Both the position numbers and the translations under genes were made by a program. From the NCBI GenBank assembly GCA_949316235.1, contig OX438741.1:10282124-10346123 (forward strand): a DNA stretch of 64,000 nt, given 5' to 3'. This DNA comes from Oegoconia quadripuncta (Eukaryota; Arthropoda; Insecta; Lepidoptera; Autostichidae). Positions 8,217-23,200 of this stretch are shown here, one piece after another. Numbering within the stretch: position 1 is the first letter of the stretch; each line of letters starts with the position of its first letter. The notes under the pieces were generated by a model. That model searched no databases. It saw only the letters and a list, made by a program, of their open reading frames with translations, and was not told the DNA's origin.

Positions 8217-11200
8217 CTGAAAACAGATGTTAGGGTACAATATGAGATGTGGTAATAAGAAATGCAAAGTATATCTTCGTCTGATTTTCAAACATGGCGG
8301 CGATTACAAGGATTGCTACTGCTACTCTTCATCATCATCATCATCATCATATCAGACTCATGACACCCACTGCTGAACCTTCCCAATATACTTCCAGTCC
8401 AAAGCGACCGATTGGAAGCGACCTTCATCATGTCGTCGTCCAGCTTGTGGGTGAACGTCCCACGCTGCACTTGACGATGCGTGGTTTCCATTCTTGACTC
8501 TTAATGCCCCAAGGGCCATCAGTTCTTCGAGCTAAGTGCCTTTATGTGCTACCCTTCAAGGGTTTGAAAATGTTTACCGTGAATCGCCATAAAGCGGCGC
8601 GTTGCTAGTTTAATGGTACGAGAATGACTCCCGAGTTCGATCCAGTAAGTGCTATAATAGACCAACCAAAACTAAGGTTAATTGAAGTGGTTAATAGGGA
8701 ATATTTTTGAGGACATAAGGTCTGTTCAGTATAATCAAAGAGCAATCACTCTCCATCATGATCAGGGTTTCTCAAAATTTTGTATAATAAAATCTACTTA
8801 CTTGAAACGAGAAGAGCTCTGAGGTAATAACATAAGGCACGGGCTGGTAACCAGCCGCATCTGCGAAGATGCACAGGCACATGGCAAGCACTGGCAGCCA
8901 GCCCGGGAGCCAGATCTGCATCGAAGTGATGTAGAACCACGCGCCGAGAGCCAGCATCGAGATGCCCGTTGCGAATGCTGTGCCGGCTAGCAGCCACTGG
9001 AAGTACATATACATATAAGGTCACAAGCTTTATCCCAAATAGGGTGGTCATCACGTGCAAATCTATAAATGTTTTTTTTGTAACTAGGTTCTTTTAACTA
9101 GGCTATAATAAAAAGAGATGAGTTACCTTCCTTCCAGTCTTCTCAACAATGCAACTAGCGACAATAGATCCTAGAAGCTGTATAACCCCGACTATTATAG
9201 TTTGTTTGTTGGGGCTGAGCTTCAGCCCGATGGACTTGGCAGCCTGGTCAAAGATCGAGCCCGCGTACATGAGAACCACCAGGTAGCCGCAGGTCTCCTG
9301 TGACAGCATCACGTTCAGGGCGATACGGAACGCTTTGAAGGTGGTCTTGTCTTTCACTGGAAGAAAAAGTTTTGTAGTTTTAATAAATGATTGTCGCCAA
9401 GTTAAAATTAAATGATAGAACAAAACTTTTAACATTTAAACAGCTAATGATGGCAGCAGCATTAAGGTCTATAACATTTGCGATGGCCAAACTTCCTGCG
9501 TACGACGCCCACTCACGAGGCTTTTTTTTATGCACACGGGTCAGCACTTGACCCCAATCTGACCTGATGTTAAGTGAAGATGAGGCCGAAGGTGTAAGTA
9601 TGCTGACCCGGAAATCTCAACATATTTGGGGCACTGGCTATCTTATCTCTGACTACCGGAACACAGGAATGCTATTAATATTGCTGCTAGCCGGCAGGTT
9701 TAGATAAGATGGTGGTAGCTAGTTAGGCGTACAATGAAAATGCCCTACCACCAACCAAATCGAGTACTAAACATGTACCCCGCTGGGGATCGCACCCACG
9801 ACCTCCGATTCATAAACGCAATGCTCAGCGTGGTGATTGGGGAAATCTTCCTATGGAATGTGGTGCAGATCGCGTTATGGTAGAGGCTTATGTTTAACAG
9901 TGGCCTCCTATAGGCTGTCGATGTAGTGTGATTAAATTTTAAACAAATTGAAAAGACTTGAGAATTATAATTACAATTCCTATTTCGGATTTTGGAATGA
10001 ACCGAAACTTTATACAAATCGAGCAGCCATCATGAACTGACTCGTGATGATGAAAATACTATATAGCTCGCAATATACCGGATGAGTTTGTTTACCGTAA
10101 GCAAAAATTTACACATATTGGTGTCGATTCGGATGTACACCAACTAAACTAAACTAAAACCAGTTTTAGAGTAGTACTGTCTCTTTCTCCCTGCTACAGT
10201 ACGATGCGACGGCATCACTCCAAAACTAGTTTTAGTTCAGTTTAGTTGGTGTACATCCGCAGCGACACCAATAGGTACCTAAGTAAAATTTTCAAAACCA
10301 TCATCGACAAGCCGGAACTTGAATCTTAGGCCGGAGCCTAAGATTGATATACGACTGGCGGGATTTGTAGGGGGACATCATGCGAAATTTATTTGGAAGT
10401 CATATTTTCCAAAAGTTTTTTTTATTTAATGATGTATTTATGTAGAATTGGCTACAAACTCGACTGTCAAATCACAACAAATTATTCAATGGTTTTGAAA
10501 AAATAAATATCTTACCTATGCTAATACCTTCTATTTCACTTACATAATATGCCTTATTTTTTCCTTACGGTAAAAAAGTCACCCGGTATTTAGTTACGAA
10601 AACGTAAGAAAGTATCTGCAATTGCTTAGGAAAAATAGTGAAATATATAATGTAAATACAACATAGATAGATGCTTATATAATAAGGTTCCGGTAGACAT
10701 TTAAAATTTGTGTTTAAATAAATTTGAAACCCCCATTAAACGGAAACTATGTGCTAAAGGCTATAATAACATTTCTGACTATCTAAATCATAAAAGAATG
10801 CGTGGACATAAACCGCTTATTTTCTTTTTTGTATTTTTTCTTTGTCGAATCATAAATAAATTGTAAAAATATTTATTTAAAAAGAGCAACCCCTGAGTTT
10901 CGTGTTCTTTCTTCTCTGGGGAGTCTACCTTGTGAATGATCGATAATTGTATATCATGTCGATTTTAAATGTTATTATTATATCTTGCAAAAATAAAACT
11001 TTTTTGAATTTGAATTGAATTTGAAATGGTTGAAGGTTTCCACAAATTGGTGATATCATATAGCTTCAATTGAAATCTAGGTTTTTTTAATAATTTTTTT
11101 AACCACTCAACCGTCCGTGGTTACACCTCTAACCACAAAAAAGATCAGGGTACTGTCCGTGGTTATAACAGTAACCACAGCGCGCTACCTTCATGCAGTT

Positions 11201-14200
11201 CGAAACAATTCCTCCTATTGTGTGGTTGAAATTGTTTGAAAAATAAAATTGTGTGATCACTAATAAATTATCTTACGGCATACGTTTATCGATGGTAGTA
11301 TTCGGCTGTTCTCATAGACAAAAAAAAATCAAAGTTAGTTCGTTCGTTCAGTTATAGTAGGGAACAGTGATCCAACTTTATATCGTAAGTAATTATAATT
11401 TTATTAAATATTTCTGGAATTATTATATATCAAAATGATCGTGAGGATTAGTACTTTACGATTATGCATAATTATAATAGTTTCGAGTTTGAATTCAAGT
11501 TCAGTTTTTATGGTTTTCATCAAGTCTAAGTAATAGTCTGTTTTAGCGTCTTGCTGGTAATTTAACGTTTTGACTAACGAATAATAACAGTGAAAATGAA
11601 TTATATGTATTTAATTATTCAACATATTCATACACTTTTCTGTTAGAAATACATAGGATTTCAAAAGGGGTGCTATAAACTTGAACATGTTCCGCAGGTT
11701 TTTGTCTTGAGCGAGTTGAACGCCACCGTGTTAATATTATTGTGGAGTTGGTCGTTTGTTTCGATTTATTTTGCTAGAAAAAATTAACTAAATATAGACA
11801 TCTTGGTATCATTACCGATGAAAATTAGTCTAGATTTTTATTCAAATTCCTAAATTCGTTATCATTCGCAATATTTTTCACTAAGAGCAGAGTTAGAGAA
11901 ATGTTGCGGAATGTTTTACCGAAATTGTATGTTATATGCTACTCTAGAATAAGATTTTTTGTATACTCTTTTACAGTGTTGTAATGTGTAACCTTCACCT
12001 ACACTTACGATTTTTTGTGGCTATAGTTGTTGTAGTTTACCAGATATAAATATTTTATAAAGGCACCGTGCGCGCAGCACCAAAGTATGACCGCGCGGAG
12101 CGGACAGTTGATTAGAATTTGGCCACGCGGGCCGGACGGTTGAGTGGTTAAGGAAAGATCAAATAAATTGCTCTTTGTCCGACTGGATTTTTTACATACC
12201 AACCTCCTTACTATATTTTTTGGCCTGCAAAGTTCGTTGCACGTGTGACCCCAGTGACTACGCTACCATGTTATGCAGATGTATGTATAATCTGGTAAGA
12301 ACTGGTTTTGGATCTGATGCAGCTCCTCGCTCTCTTATTTCGGTCCGGTTTACGTTACATGTAGGTGATGTAGGTACAGGCAGGTCCAAAATTGATTAAT
12401 CTCTTTAAAGTATAAGTATAATGTGTTCTTATTTTGTGAGTATAACCGTACATTACCCCAGTGCAAGTGATGGGCAGCCTTCGCGTGGAGCTACAAAAAA
12501 TTCTGCGATTGTCAATTCGAAGTTCCTTGCATAGGGTTACGAAATCAATGGCAGTCATATAAGCAGTCAAGCAGATAAAAAGGAGTGCCCACATGTGTAC
12601 ATAAGGAAAACCAAAGTGGTTCTGCTGGAGAGCATGCTTCCTGGCAGGACCCTAAATATGAGTAATTGTTACAAAACTACTGGTATACCCATTTTGATAT
12701 TTCGCTATAAATATCGCATAATAATAATAAATATCTTCGCACATACACACAGCGCCATCTAGTTCCACACCAAGCAACTAAGCTTGTATTATGGATATCA
12801 GATGATTGATAAACTACACAAATACATTTTTTTGTAAATAAATAAATAAATGAAAAACATACATAACTCGGGAACACATGTCTGTATTCATCATACAAAC
12901 ATATGCCCCTAGCGGGATTCGAACCCGCTAGTACGAATTCGTACATATTTTAAACATATACAGCTAGTCATATTCATTAGAACGAACAGGGTTGTACTCC
13001 AAAGCATAACATCAAAAACTTATCTACCCCTACCTCGTCGCCTTGGGAGGGAAACAAGCTAAATAAACAATCTAACCAATATTATGAATTAGTTATATGC
13101 GAAAGTTTGGATGTTTGTATATTTATTTGTTTGTTGCTCAATTACGGCGAAACGTATGAACGATTCGGTTGAAATTTGGTATATAGGTAGAACGTACCGT
13201 AGATTAAGACATAGGATCTTATCCCGATAAAGTGAGTAGTTCCCGCAGTATAAAAAAATTTCCGCGATAAATTTATTCCACGCAGGCGAAGCCGCGGGCT
13301 GAAAGCTAGTTTACTATATGTACACATTCTTTCACCCAATTATACCTAAGTTTTATAATAATTCTTACTGAAAGTAGAGGATCTAATTCAATATAAGATA
13401 CATTATCGTTTATGTGAAATGAAAAAAAAGGAGATATTTACAAAAAAGTAAAAAAAAATACAAATGCAGACTACAGTACTAACGCAGAAAAGACTAGAAT
13501 ACGTTTTCATCATGTCGAAAACATGTTCAAGAACCGTACCGTGTTGGAGGATGCTTAAAAGACAGACCTCTCTGTATAGCAATATTCATTTACCAATAAC
13601 GTTAGTTTTAATTTGGTAACACCAAACACATTTCAAAATTCCATTTGTCCCACGACCAACCCTCAGGATTCAGCAGAATACCAGTGTTTTGCCCGCCTCG
13701 GGCAAATCCATACACTGAGCTGTAGCCTTTTTGTATACTGCGGCACACACATAATATTTGTTGTTTCTGTACTTTTTTTTTTCTATTTTTTTTTAATCGA
13801 GGGTTTTATCATTATAATGATAATGTCACCCTCATTGGGGCTAAACCTATCAAATCACATACAAAACAATAAAACAAGACACAAAGCTTACCTATACGAC
13901 TTAAAGCTAGTTTCACAATATGATACAGCGATTTGGCTTCCCAAGATAATGGAAAAGCCAAAACACTGTTACATATCCCCACTTCGAATGTAAAATTATA
14001 ATTAATTATAAATTGTCGTCTTCGCTCCGGACACACTCCATTAAAATGTGGAAAACGTCTTCTACACTTTCACATACTTCTTGTTTCGTACTTGTGTTTT
14101 ATTGTTTTATTTGTATTTTTCATATGTAAAGTTTGTTATGTGTGTGTACATGGATATGAATAAATGATTATTTATCTATCTACCACAGTATAACCTCATT

Positions 14201-17200
14201 TTTCCCTAGCAATACGCTGCCCGAAGGACAGAATATGCCTAGTACCTCACTTTTGTGATAAATTCAGTTATTGGATACACCGGCCTAGCGTAATAGTACC
14301 TATTTGTTTTATCGTAATAAAATCTAGAAAAACCGTTTTAGGTTAGTTAATTAATTTAAAATAATGTATCTGACTGTACTGCAATTGGGTGTATTTACGA
14401 ACAAAATATGAATTGACTGTTTGAAATATCATCCGACGTAAAGGGTCGTCCATAAATTACTGTATTACTTTGTAATGGTAACTTTGTAGCTACAACAAAT
14501 TTAAGTTCTAAATACATAACTACAAAATACCTACATTGCACCGAGCCTTGGTGAAGTGTATTGAATTAACATAATATATCACAATTAATGACATCTGTAT
14601 AATTATACCTGTAACTAGAGTAATAAATGACTTTGAAGAAGTTGTTGTTGACGTTGAAGAAAAGAAGGAAGTTTCACCTTTACACACACTTAGTTATAAG
14701 TAGTTAGTAGTAAAATTTCGAAAATATTTTATTTAACCTACCCAAACTTATTTAGGATACTTTCAAAATTTTTTTTTATAGTTTAAAATTCTATGCCTAC
14801 AGTTTTATAGTGTTATCGTACTACATGCATTTGAGTGTTGTGCTCGTCTGTAATTGGAGTTCATACCAGAAAATTTTAGTTTAAATGATTTTGTAAGAGG
14901 CAATGTATGTACTCTGTTGGTGAGCCTAAATAAATAAAAGATTGCTCGCATTGATTTTTAATATTAAAACACCCTTGTGGACCTATATTCTAGCAAAATA
15001 AATAATTTGAATTTGATGCGAGTGATAGCTTCGTAGTGTCCTCTCAATCCCTTGATTTTATTAATCACAATCAATTGTTTTGCTTTGTTTAAGATACTAT
15101 GGGGATTTGACAATATCACAATCAGTACTTAACAAACTTTTAAGGAAGGTAGTAGTGTATGAACAACCCTCCAAGATTAGCGCCGTGCACTTTCCAAGCC
15201 CCGAGTGCTTGAATGCAGTTCCGGGAATCTTGATGCTAATGTAAATACGCTGTACGCAACGGTATTGGAAACAGAATGTTTGTAATGTACCCAGTTACAT
15301 TGTACGGTTCTTGGCCATAGAAAGCAGCCAAGAAACCAATCTTAAATTAGTGTGTATGTCATCAAAATAACCAAAAAGTTGGAGATCTAGTCAGCGATTA
15401 AGTAAATCTACGCGGGCGAAGTCGCGGACGGAAATCAAGAGATAATTTGGTTATCAAAACCATACTTTTTAAAATATTTTTTAGGTTCTGTAGTCGAGGT
15501 GTGGGGGAGATTTGCTCAATGGAGAAAATCTCTACCTCAGTACACCAGTCAACCGCACAGGTCACTGATTGCCAGTCTCTTAAGCCGTCTTTGGTGGCTA
15601 GGATTTGTCAGTGGCACAACCAACGGATTTGGATAACTCCCACACATCTGTTTATAGTTTGGCAACTGATCGCAGATTGCAACAGAGAAAAAAAAAGATT
15701 TCGTAGTCTACAAGGAACCCTTGTAATATAGCCATGTCCGTTCGTCTGTCTGCCTTTCCGGGGCTTAGCACAGGGCTCTTGCTTAGTAGTCTCTCTCTTC
15801 AATTTAAGGGCTATGTTTTGTCGGTGGAGTCAAACTAGTCCTTCACTTAGTACTAGAAAGCTGTAATTTGGCATGGATATACAAAGTGATCGATCACGCC
15901 GACAAAGGTTCCATGAGTAACTATTCCAGTATATAACTATTGGTCTTTTGGATGTTCTGCAATGCAATAATATAAGCACCATTATAATGTCAACATAAGA
16001 TATATTCCATGCTCGCTCGCGTGTCAACATCCATTAGTTATATAGAAAACGGGAAAACCAAGGTACATTTGAGTGAGAGTTTATGAATAGCACGGTATAT
16101 TGCTTCACTAGCTGTTGCCCGCAACTTCTTTCGCGTGAAACGTTTCATCAAAATCGTTACAACAAAAAACTTTGCCTATATGTTAATCCAGGTCTTTATC
16201 TGTCTACCAACCAAAATTCATGCAAAGTTTTTTTTTATGCATGACGGTTTCGTACTTGACCTCAATCACACCTGATGTTAAGTCAAGATGGGTTTAGGAG
16301 TGAGGAGGCATGTGTGTGTGTGTCTTTACTCTACCACTCTACAAAGTTTCGCATATAATATATTAGTTCGATTTACAAGTGTGCACTCCTGGCGCAGTCG
16401 CATTTGCAGTTCGTTTTCGAATAGCAAAGTAAAGCAACTTCTGGTCGGGTTAAATTTGGATCGGTTACTATCAGTGGCATTTTAAGACGAGTCAAAGTCA
16501 TAAGACGACCGGTTGGTGTAATGGATAGTGACCCTGTCAGCGAAACCAACGGTTGCGGGTTCAAATCCCGCGACGGGTAGGTAAATGTTTGTGTGATGAA
16601 TATGAACATTTATTCCTGAGCCACGGATGTTTATATAAATATTTATGTATGTTTATCTATCTATCTAGTATCCATAGTACAAGCTTTGCGTAGTTTGGGA
16701 CTAGATGATTGGTGTAAGTGTCCGAAATATTTGTTTATATATTATTTATTAAATTTAATTATGTATGGACTGGAAATGTATTACTTAGTAGAATAGGACC
16801 CATCTCTTTCCGTGGCTGTTATGTGTGTCATTCATGTATCATGGTGGATGTTAAAGGGGACTAAAGATCGTGACGATAACAGACCAGTGATGGGCAATAT
16901 CTTAATATGCAGATAAGCAAATCTCACCATAGGAGACGCTTAAAGTCCCTTAGTGGACCTAAGCAGCTCTTGATGTGATGTGACTCACCTAAACTCATCC
17001 AGGTGGCTTTCTTCATAGACCTTGCGTACTCTTCCTCACGTTCCAGCTGCTGAACGGCTTCCTCCAGGTCTTTGTCGTCTGTGGTGGTGTTCCGCAGCCA
17101 GGCTAGGGCAGTGCGGGCCTCCTGGAAACGTGCATGTATTGTGATGATTTCACACTTAAAGCAGAATTATACTGATACAGAATTATACTGACTGGTGAAT

Positions 17201-20200
17201 GGCATCACTAGACCTTATTGTTTACAAGTGGCAGTAATTCGTGGGCTTCTTTTTGTGGTGTGCATACAACACAACCTACGAAGGTTCGGAGGTCACTGGC
17301 AGGAAAACTCACTGGATGAACTTGATTCACACTGGAATTGAAGACCCCAGCCCCCGTATCATGACATCGTTTGTCGCGCACGACGTAAGAGATAAGATAA
17401 GGTGAGAGACATAAGAGTGTGATAGTTGTATATTTCGTCTAAGCGAATGAGCAGGACAAATACTAGATCTTTACCTATGAAATTGGCGTTTTGTATGAAG
17501 AATTTCATTAAGACTGTTTTCTCCATACAAACAATTTTGATTTTTTTTGGGAACGGCAAATCCAAATTTAGCTAACTTTGTGTGTATTATCGGATAGCAT
17601 TAAGTATAGGCAGCGTTAATTTTTAAAAGTAATGGCTTTATAAAAATTTCAGCGAATCTAAGAAATGATTATGGGAAGCACATGAGAAGAGCTCTGTTCA
17701 ATTTTTTTTTTTATGTGATTTAGTCCAGAAATAAAAAAATATTTCATGTGAAACCTTGAAATAATATTCCATTTTCCGAATAAAAAACAAATTTGGATAT
17801 AGCTTTGAAAATCGCAGGAATTGGTACATGTGATTAACGAAGAAAAAAAACTCCAATTTCATAGGTAAAGACCCAATATTATCATGCGCCACAGAATCAA
17901 TATATGCGCGACATAAATGTTTATCGCGCCTGTCATGATTCTAGTGTAGATTGTAAAATTTGTTGCAATATAACGCCGCCGTCTGCAGCAAACTCCATAT
18001 TGGATTGGAAGTCATTCCGTGTGATTTAAAAAAAAATAGAAGTGAGTCACAACAGGAAAATATTTTAGGTTTTTTCAAGTTGAAATACTGAGAGGATAAT
18101 GTGATCTTCATCCTGATAGACCGGTTGCAATAGTTTGATAGTTTTCCTCCTTTTTACACGACTAAAGAGGGGTTATGTTTTTACGCGCGTATCTATGTAT
18201 GTACCTATATATGTGGGATTCTTTATTTAGACGCAAACTGCTGGATGAATTTAATGTATAAGTTAGAATCGTCGTTACGGTCCAAGTTTCATAGGATAGC
18301 AGTGGCGTGCCCTCTATACAGGCAGAAAGGCTGTGCCTACCCTTGAAAATGTAAAGTTTCCTCGAAATGCACTGTCAAGATAGCTGATTCATAATGATGT
18401 GAACAGAGATATTATAAACAGTTGCGAGCATTGCTATACCTAAGAGTAAATTGTTTGACGTCGTGAATTGTAAGGCCATCTTACTTCAACCTCTATGTGC
18501 CTCTATTTAGGAGAGATAGCCATACCAATGTTTAATATTGAGATATTAACTGAAGACTGTTGAAATATTTTGTGTTTACTATGATTACTATTAAATTCAC
18601 TATTAAATAAAAATTATATGTGAGTAAAGAAATTTTATTTCTCAAAAGAATAATTACAATTCACTTACATGAGAAAATTTACATAAAATATTTGTTAGTT
18701 ACTATTGCGAGCGTATTATAAACAATTTAGTTAGGAATAGAAAATCGTGGGTAAGAAAACAAAACTCATTAAGCACTATTAACCAGCATATACAGAGCTC
18801 TGCTAAGTATATGAGCAGCCCACAGAGCGCGCGCTATGTACTTATTTTATTTGACAAAATACTTCCCGAAAACGTCCCCTAAGAAACTATGGTCATCTAT
18901 CCTCGAATTACCCTAATTCCTATTGTATTTCAGCGGGGTTTAAAAATACGCCATAAACAAAATTTAATGGTCCATCATGAGAGCTCATCACGCATTGTTC
19001 AAGTACTTACAAAGATGAGTAACACAATCCAAAACTGGACTGCAATAGTGCATTGAGCTGCGTGAGCGCGATGTAAATGATTACCAAACGCATAGGGAAT
19101 CTATGTTTATTTACAAACATGGGTATTACTAAGACCTATTACACACACCATGGTGCCTCTCCTCGACCTAGTAAGAGACAACTTTCCGATTTGTGCATCT
19201 ACTTGTGGTGAATTAGTATACAGGGCTAAAACTATAGTCATAGTGGTCGTCCAGTATACAATCTTGCAAAATGTGTGGATGGACGCTTTGAATATAGTAC
19301 CCTCCTTTTGGCTCCGGGTCTGGTAAAAATAAATCCTTACTATTTGTTTAACGGAGATACCCTACGAAATCGACAGTGCCGTCATCCAAGTAAATAATAT
19401 ATGTCGTAGATAGTGATAGATTAGCGACGGAATTTATAATTTAAGCCATCGCATGATGTTGGGAGAAGATAATCGGCAACTGTGGTCGGATCGAGGGTTT
19501 ATTGTTGGAATGCTGCACCGATTGGAAGAGAAAGCAAAAGTGGCCGCGCGCCAGTATATACATTTAGATTTGCGCCATCTATCGGATTGTCCTAGAACCC
19601 GTGAGAAAGGTACACTTGTATCTATTGACGTGAATAAATCGATTAGTGGTGGGTTCACGGGTTCGCCGATAGATGGCGCCAGTCTTTACATTTTTGTGCC
19701 GACAGCGTCAGGCGAAGTTCTATACTGAACACATGACTATCATAGTACGCAGTTTGCTATGGAAAGTGAATCAGATGGCGCTGGTATCGCGGTGACGTTC
19801 ACTGTAAAGTTAAGTCTGCAGATCAATAATGATCTTTCATAATGCTATCGGCCGTCGAAGGAGATGGACCAACACTTAGCACATAAACGAGCGTGGGTGA
19901 CTTTGATTACTTATTATCTACGTCGAGTAGAAGGATTCGGTGAATCATTACTTGATAAGAAGCTGATTATGGAATTTGAACAGGAGGGATTGTAGACTAG
20001 ACCGGATGATTCCCCCAGACTGCATGCGAGGGCCAAGTTGGATGGGATAAGGGGAATGCAAATGTTTACCCTTCACCGGTAAGCATCTCAAGTTCCATGA
20101 TCATTAAGGTGATCGGGCCTGTGTTTTATCAGTGGCAGACCGTTATCTCGTCCTATTAAATCATAGTGTTATTCCGACATCATGTTCACCTATAGTAGCT

Positions 20201-23200
20201 TTGTAATTGTCCGGCAATCATACGCCACGAGATGTCTGGCGACGTCTCGGTCGCTAGCAACGCCCGCCTTCCCGACATAATATGTAATGTTTTACTCTTA
20301 TAAGGCACATAGTGGTCACTCACCATGGGCTTCATACGAAGACTCAATGTCACCCAAAGGGCAATGGAGAGAGTTATGCTCAGTGTCTCCTTGCGGGATT
20401 GAGTCAGAAATGAGAAGATCCGCAGGAGAACCAAGGTGACCGATATAACTCGAAGCATTGCTAAACCTAATTGGCAGTGGGCGGGGCACATTGCTTGTAG
20501 GACCGACGGCATTTGGGGCGGAAAGATTCTCAAGTGGTGACCACGCACCGAAAGACGCGGTGTGGGCAGGCTACCACCAGGTGGACCGACGATTTGGTAA
20601 CGATGACGGGAAGCCGCTGGATGCGGGCAACGCAGGACCAATCCTTCTAGAGATCTTTGGGGGAGGCCTTTGTCCAGCAGTGGACGTCTTTCGGCTGATG
20701 GTGATAAGCTATTAATGGGAAAGATTGATCATAAATAAGCTATTAATGGGAAAGACGAGAACACAAAGCCGTAGTTTGGTTTGAATTCTTATGGTTTAAA
20801 CTACTGTTCAGATTATCCAAAATCATTAAAACGGATCACGGCGGCCACCGAAAACGGTTTTAACGGTAGTAGGTTATCTGAGCAACACAAAACTGTTTGC
20901 GTACTTTAAAATATCGGAATCTAAATCAGCTGCAGCTTGACATTCTTGTATATCCCTATTAGGGCTTTGTTTTTGAGATATATAATTATTTACTTCAATG
21001 GCACCGTCCATTGTTATTTCGTATTAAGGCGTGTAATGAATTTATGGAAGCTTGACTCAAATCAGAGCCTAGTAGTGTTTAGTTAGTGTAGTGATTAGGG
21101 GCAAATCCTCTCATATAAGAGCTAAATGTGGTTATACGTCTGACGACACCGGCGGATACACACGTGATTTATTGCAGGTTATGCCATGATTACATAACTT
21201 GACCTTCGGATAGAGATTAACGTCAGTTATCTCTTCTCTTACAATGTCATGGTCAAGATTTTCAAGTTAAGGCGAAATGCGATTTATTTAAATAAATTTA
21301 TTTGCACGTACAAACAGTGCCATCTAGTTCCACACTAAGCAATTAGGCTTGTGTTATGGATACTAGATGGTTGATAAACTACACAATTACTTTTTACTGG
21401 TGAGTTTTTTACTTTCAGGAAAAAAGGGTATATTAGGTAAGTGAAAGGTAGCTTAAGAAAATAGAAGGTATTGGCATTTATGTAGTTTAATTTTTTTTTT
21501 CAAAACTATCATAGAATAAAGCGTTGTGTCATTTAACGGTCGCGTTTGTAGCCTATTCCACATAATTACATCACTAAATTAAAAAAATAAATTTAAATGT
21601 TGCATTTCCTGCCAAATGTAAAACGTATTTTAATTATAATGCTAAGCAGAACAGCACTAAATATTACTAGACATCGATAACTGTTTTTAGCACGCTAAAC
21701 TGACTTGAACTATAAAACACAAGTATTCACAAATCATACTAATAAACACCAATTTAAATGCCTACTCAAAAGCAAGTTTAACTGGTCTCAATTCAGTCCC
21801 GTGTCCTACAATAATAATTTTGTTGATTTTATTGCAAGCTTTTATTTCACTTGCCTTATTTATTAGTTTTATAAACGACCTGTTTGGTGTAGTGGTTTTT
21901 TTTTTTTTATTAAAAGTAATTTAAATCTCCACAGACACATGGTCCGTGCTCTTATTTACAAAAATATAATTTATAAATTAACTTGTTTTTTTTTACATTT
22001 TATACTCTAAAGACTACGACTAAGCTTAAATCTAAAACAGTGAGTTCTTGTTCTTTATGTATGTATATATATATATATATATCTTCCCTTTGTCATATTC
22101 TTCTTATTATTATTTTTAATTATTCCTATTCCCGATATAATTATGGTATGTAAAATTTTAAATATTTGCTTATTTCTATGATGATTACAACTGATTACAA
22201 TTCTTCACGTTCGTTCGTTTTTTAACTACGGGAGTGAGTATGGCAGTGATAGACTAATCTTGTATAATCTTGTATGCTTGTCATGGACTGTGCCTCGTTA
22301 TTGGAGGTTCTCACTTCCTCCCTCTCCAAACCTTTTCAGCTTTTCCACGACCGCTGTGTCACGATGGCGTATTGCCATTTTCAGATTGTAATCTAATGGT
22401 GTAGTGGTTAGAAACTCTAACTGCTATACCAAAAAGGTCGCGGGTATACAGGGCGTCCCAAAGTTATGGGACATGAAGGGGAAGTACCTTAAATATCGTA
22501 GATAGTGAATTTTGCTCAAAGAAGACTTTATGTTATTTTTAAAAGTTAGTAATTCTGCATTCATAGATTTTCTAAAAATTATTTGCTTCGGCTGGGAATC
22601 GAACCGACTCAAATGTGAAAAAAAAAACACCCTACTTTTATGATGCCAATCGAAAGAATAGCTAAAAAATAATAACTCTGCCTAAGTAACATAGTATTTT
22701 AAAAGAAAGGAACAACGTGAAATTAATCATTTTAATCAAATAAAAAACATACATGAAACTGCCGTAGTCAATTAAGTAGGTATTTTTTTGTAAATTAATT
22801 AATTAAATGCTCAAAATGTGATCCCTCTTGTCTTACGCAAATCGCCAATCTTTTAATGAGCCCGCTGCCTGTTGATTTTCTAATCATTTTATGGTGAACA
22901 CTCGATGTGATATGGCACAATTCTGTTTGCAACTCGCCTACGTTCTCGTATCGCTTTTTGTATAGCATATCTTTCACGTATCCCCAAAAGAAGAAATCTA
23001 ATGGTGTGAGGTCCGGGGATCTGGCCGGCCATCTAATCGGTCCATTTGTACCAATCCATGTAGGAAAACATTCATTTAGAAAATCTGCTGCTCTCCGACT
23101 ATTATGAGCCGGAGCTCCATCTTGTTGGAAAATTAAGTTTTCTTGCTCCGCCGCGGAATGGTTTCTTATCTTATCCCTTAAAATTTGAAGTATTCCTAAA

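Larger units (their letters stand above)
8217..8801 (-). other. Transporter intron 7
   Basis: It contains an (ATC)n microsatellite at 8327-8350 and an RTE-like fragment at about 8370-8540. The rest is unassigned. Confidence 0.8.
9357..16988 (-). other. Transporter intron 5
   Basis: This 7.6-kb intron holds SINE1, nested MITEs, a LINE tail, a TTAA-flanked element, SINE2, an AAAGCTAGT repeat and SINE3. The parts at 12160-12730, 13315-14080, 14180-15400 and 15440-16100 show nothing I can name. Confidence 0.85.

Noticed and set aside
8288..8497. Poly-His and poly-Met ORFs
   Set aside because: Produced by the (ATC)n run and antisense RTE sequence.
16505..16575. tRNA-like A and B boxes at many places (also 27600, 34665, 26185, 27078)
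   Set aside because: They are heads of SINE families that recur many times with SINE bodies and tails. No cloverleaf with intact acceptor stem was seen, so they are not called tRNA genes.
19453..19728. 91-aa ORF in the duplicated repeat
   Set aside because: It lies in a segment absent from the second copy and covers a hairpin. No recognised domain.
20186..20641. 151-aa minus-strand ORF
   Set aside because: It is the antisense shadow of an RTE-like LINE fragment, whose plus strand carries the recognisable RT C-terminus.
22424..22630. 68-aa ORF (and 79-aa twin at 24387-24626)
   Set aside because: The two are the same peptide because they lie in the inverted repeats of the transposon. No evidence of translation.
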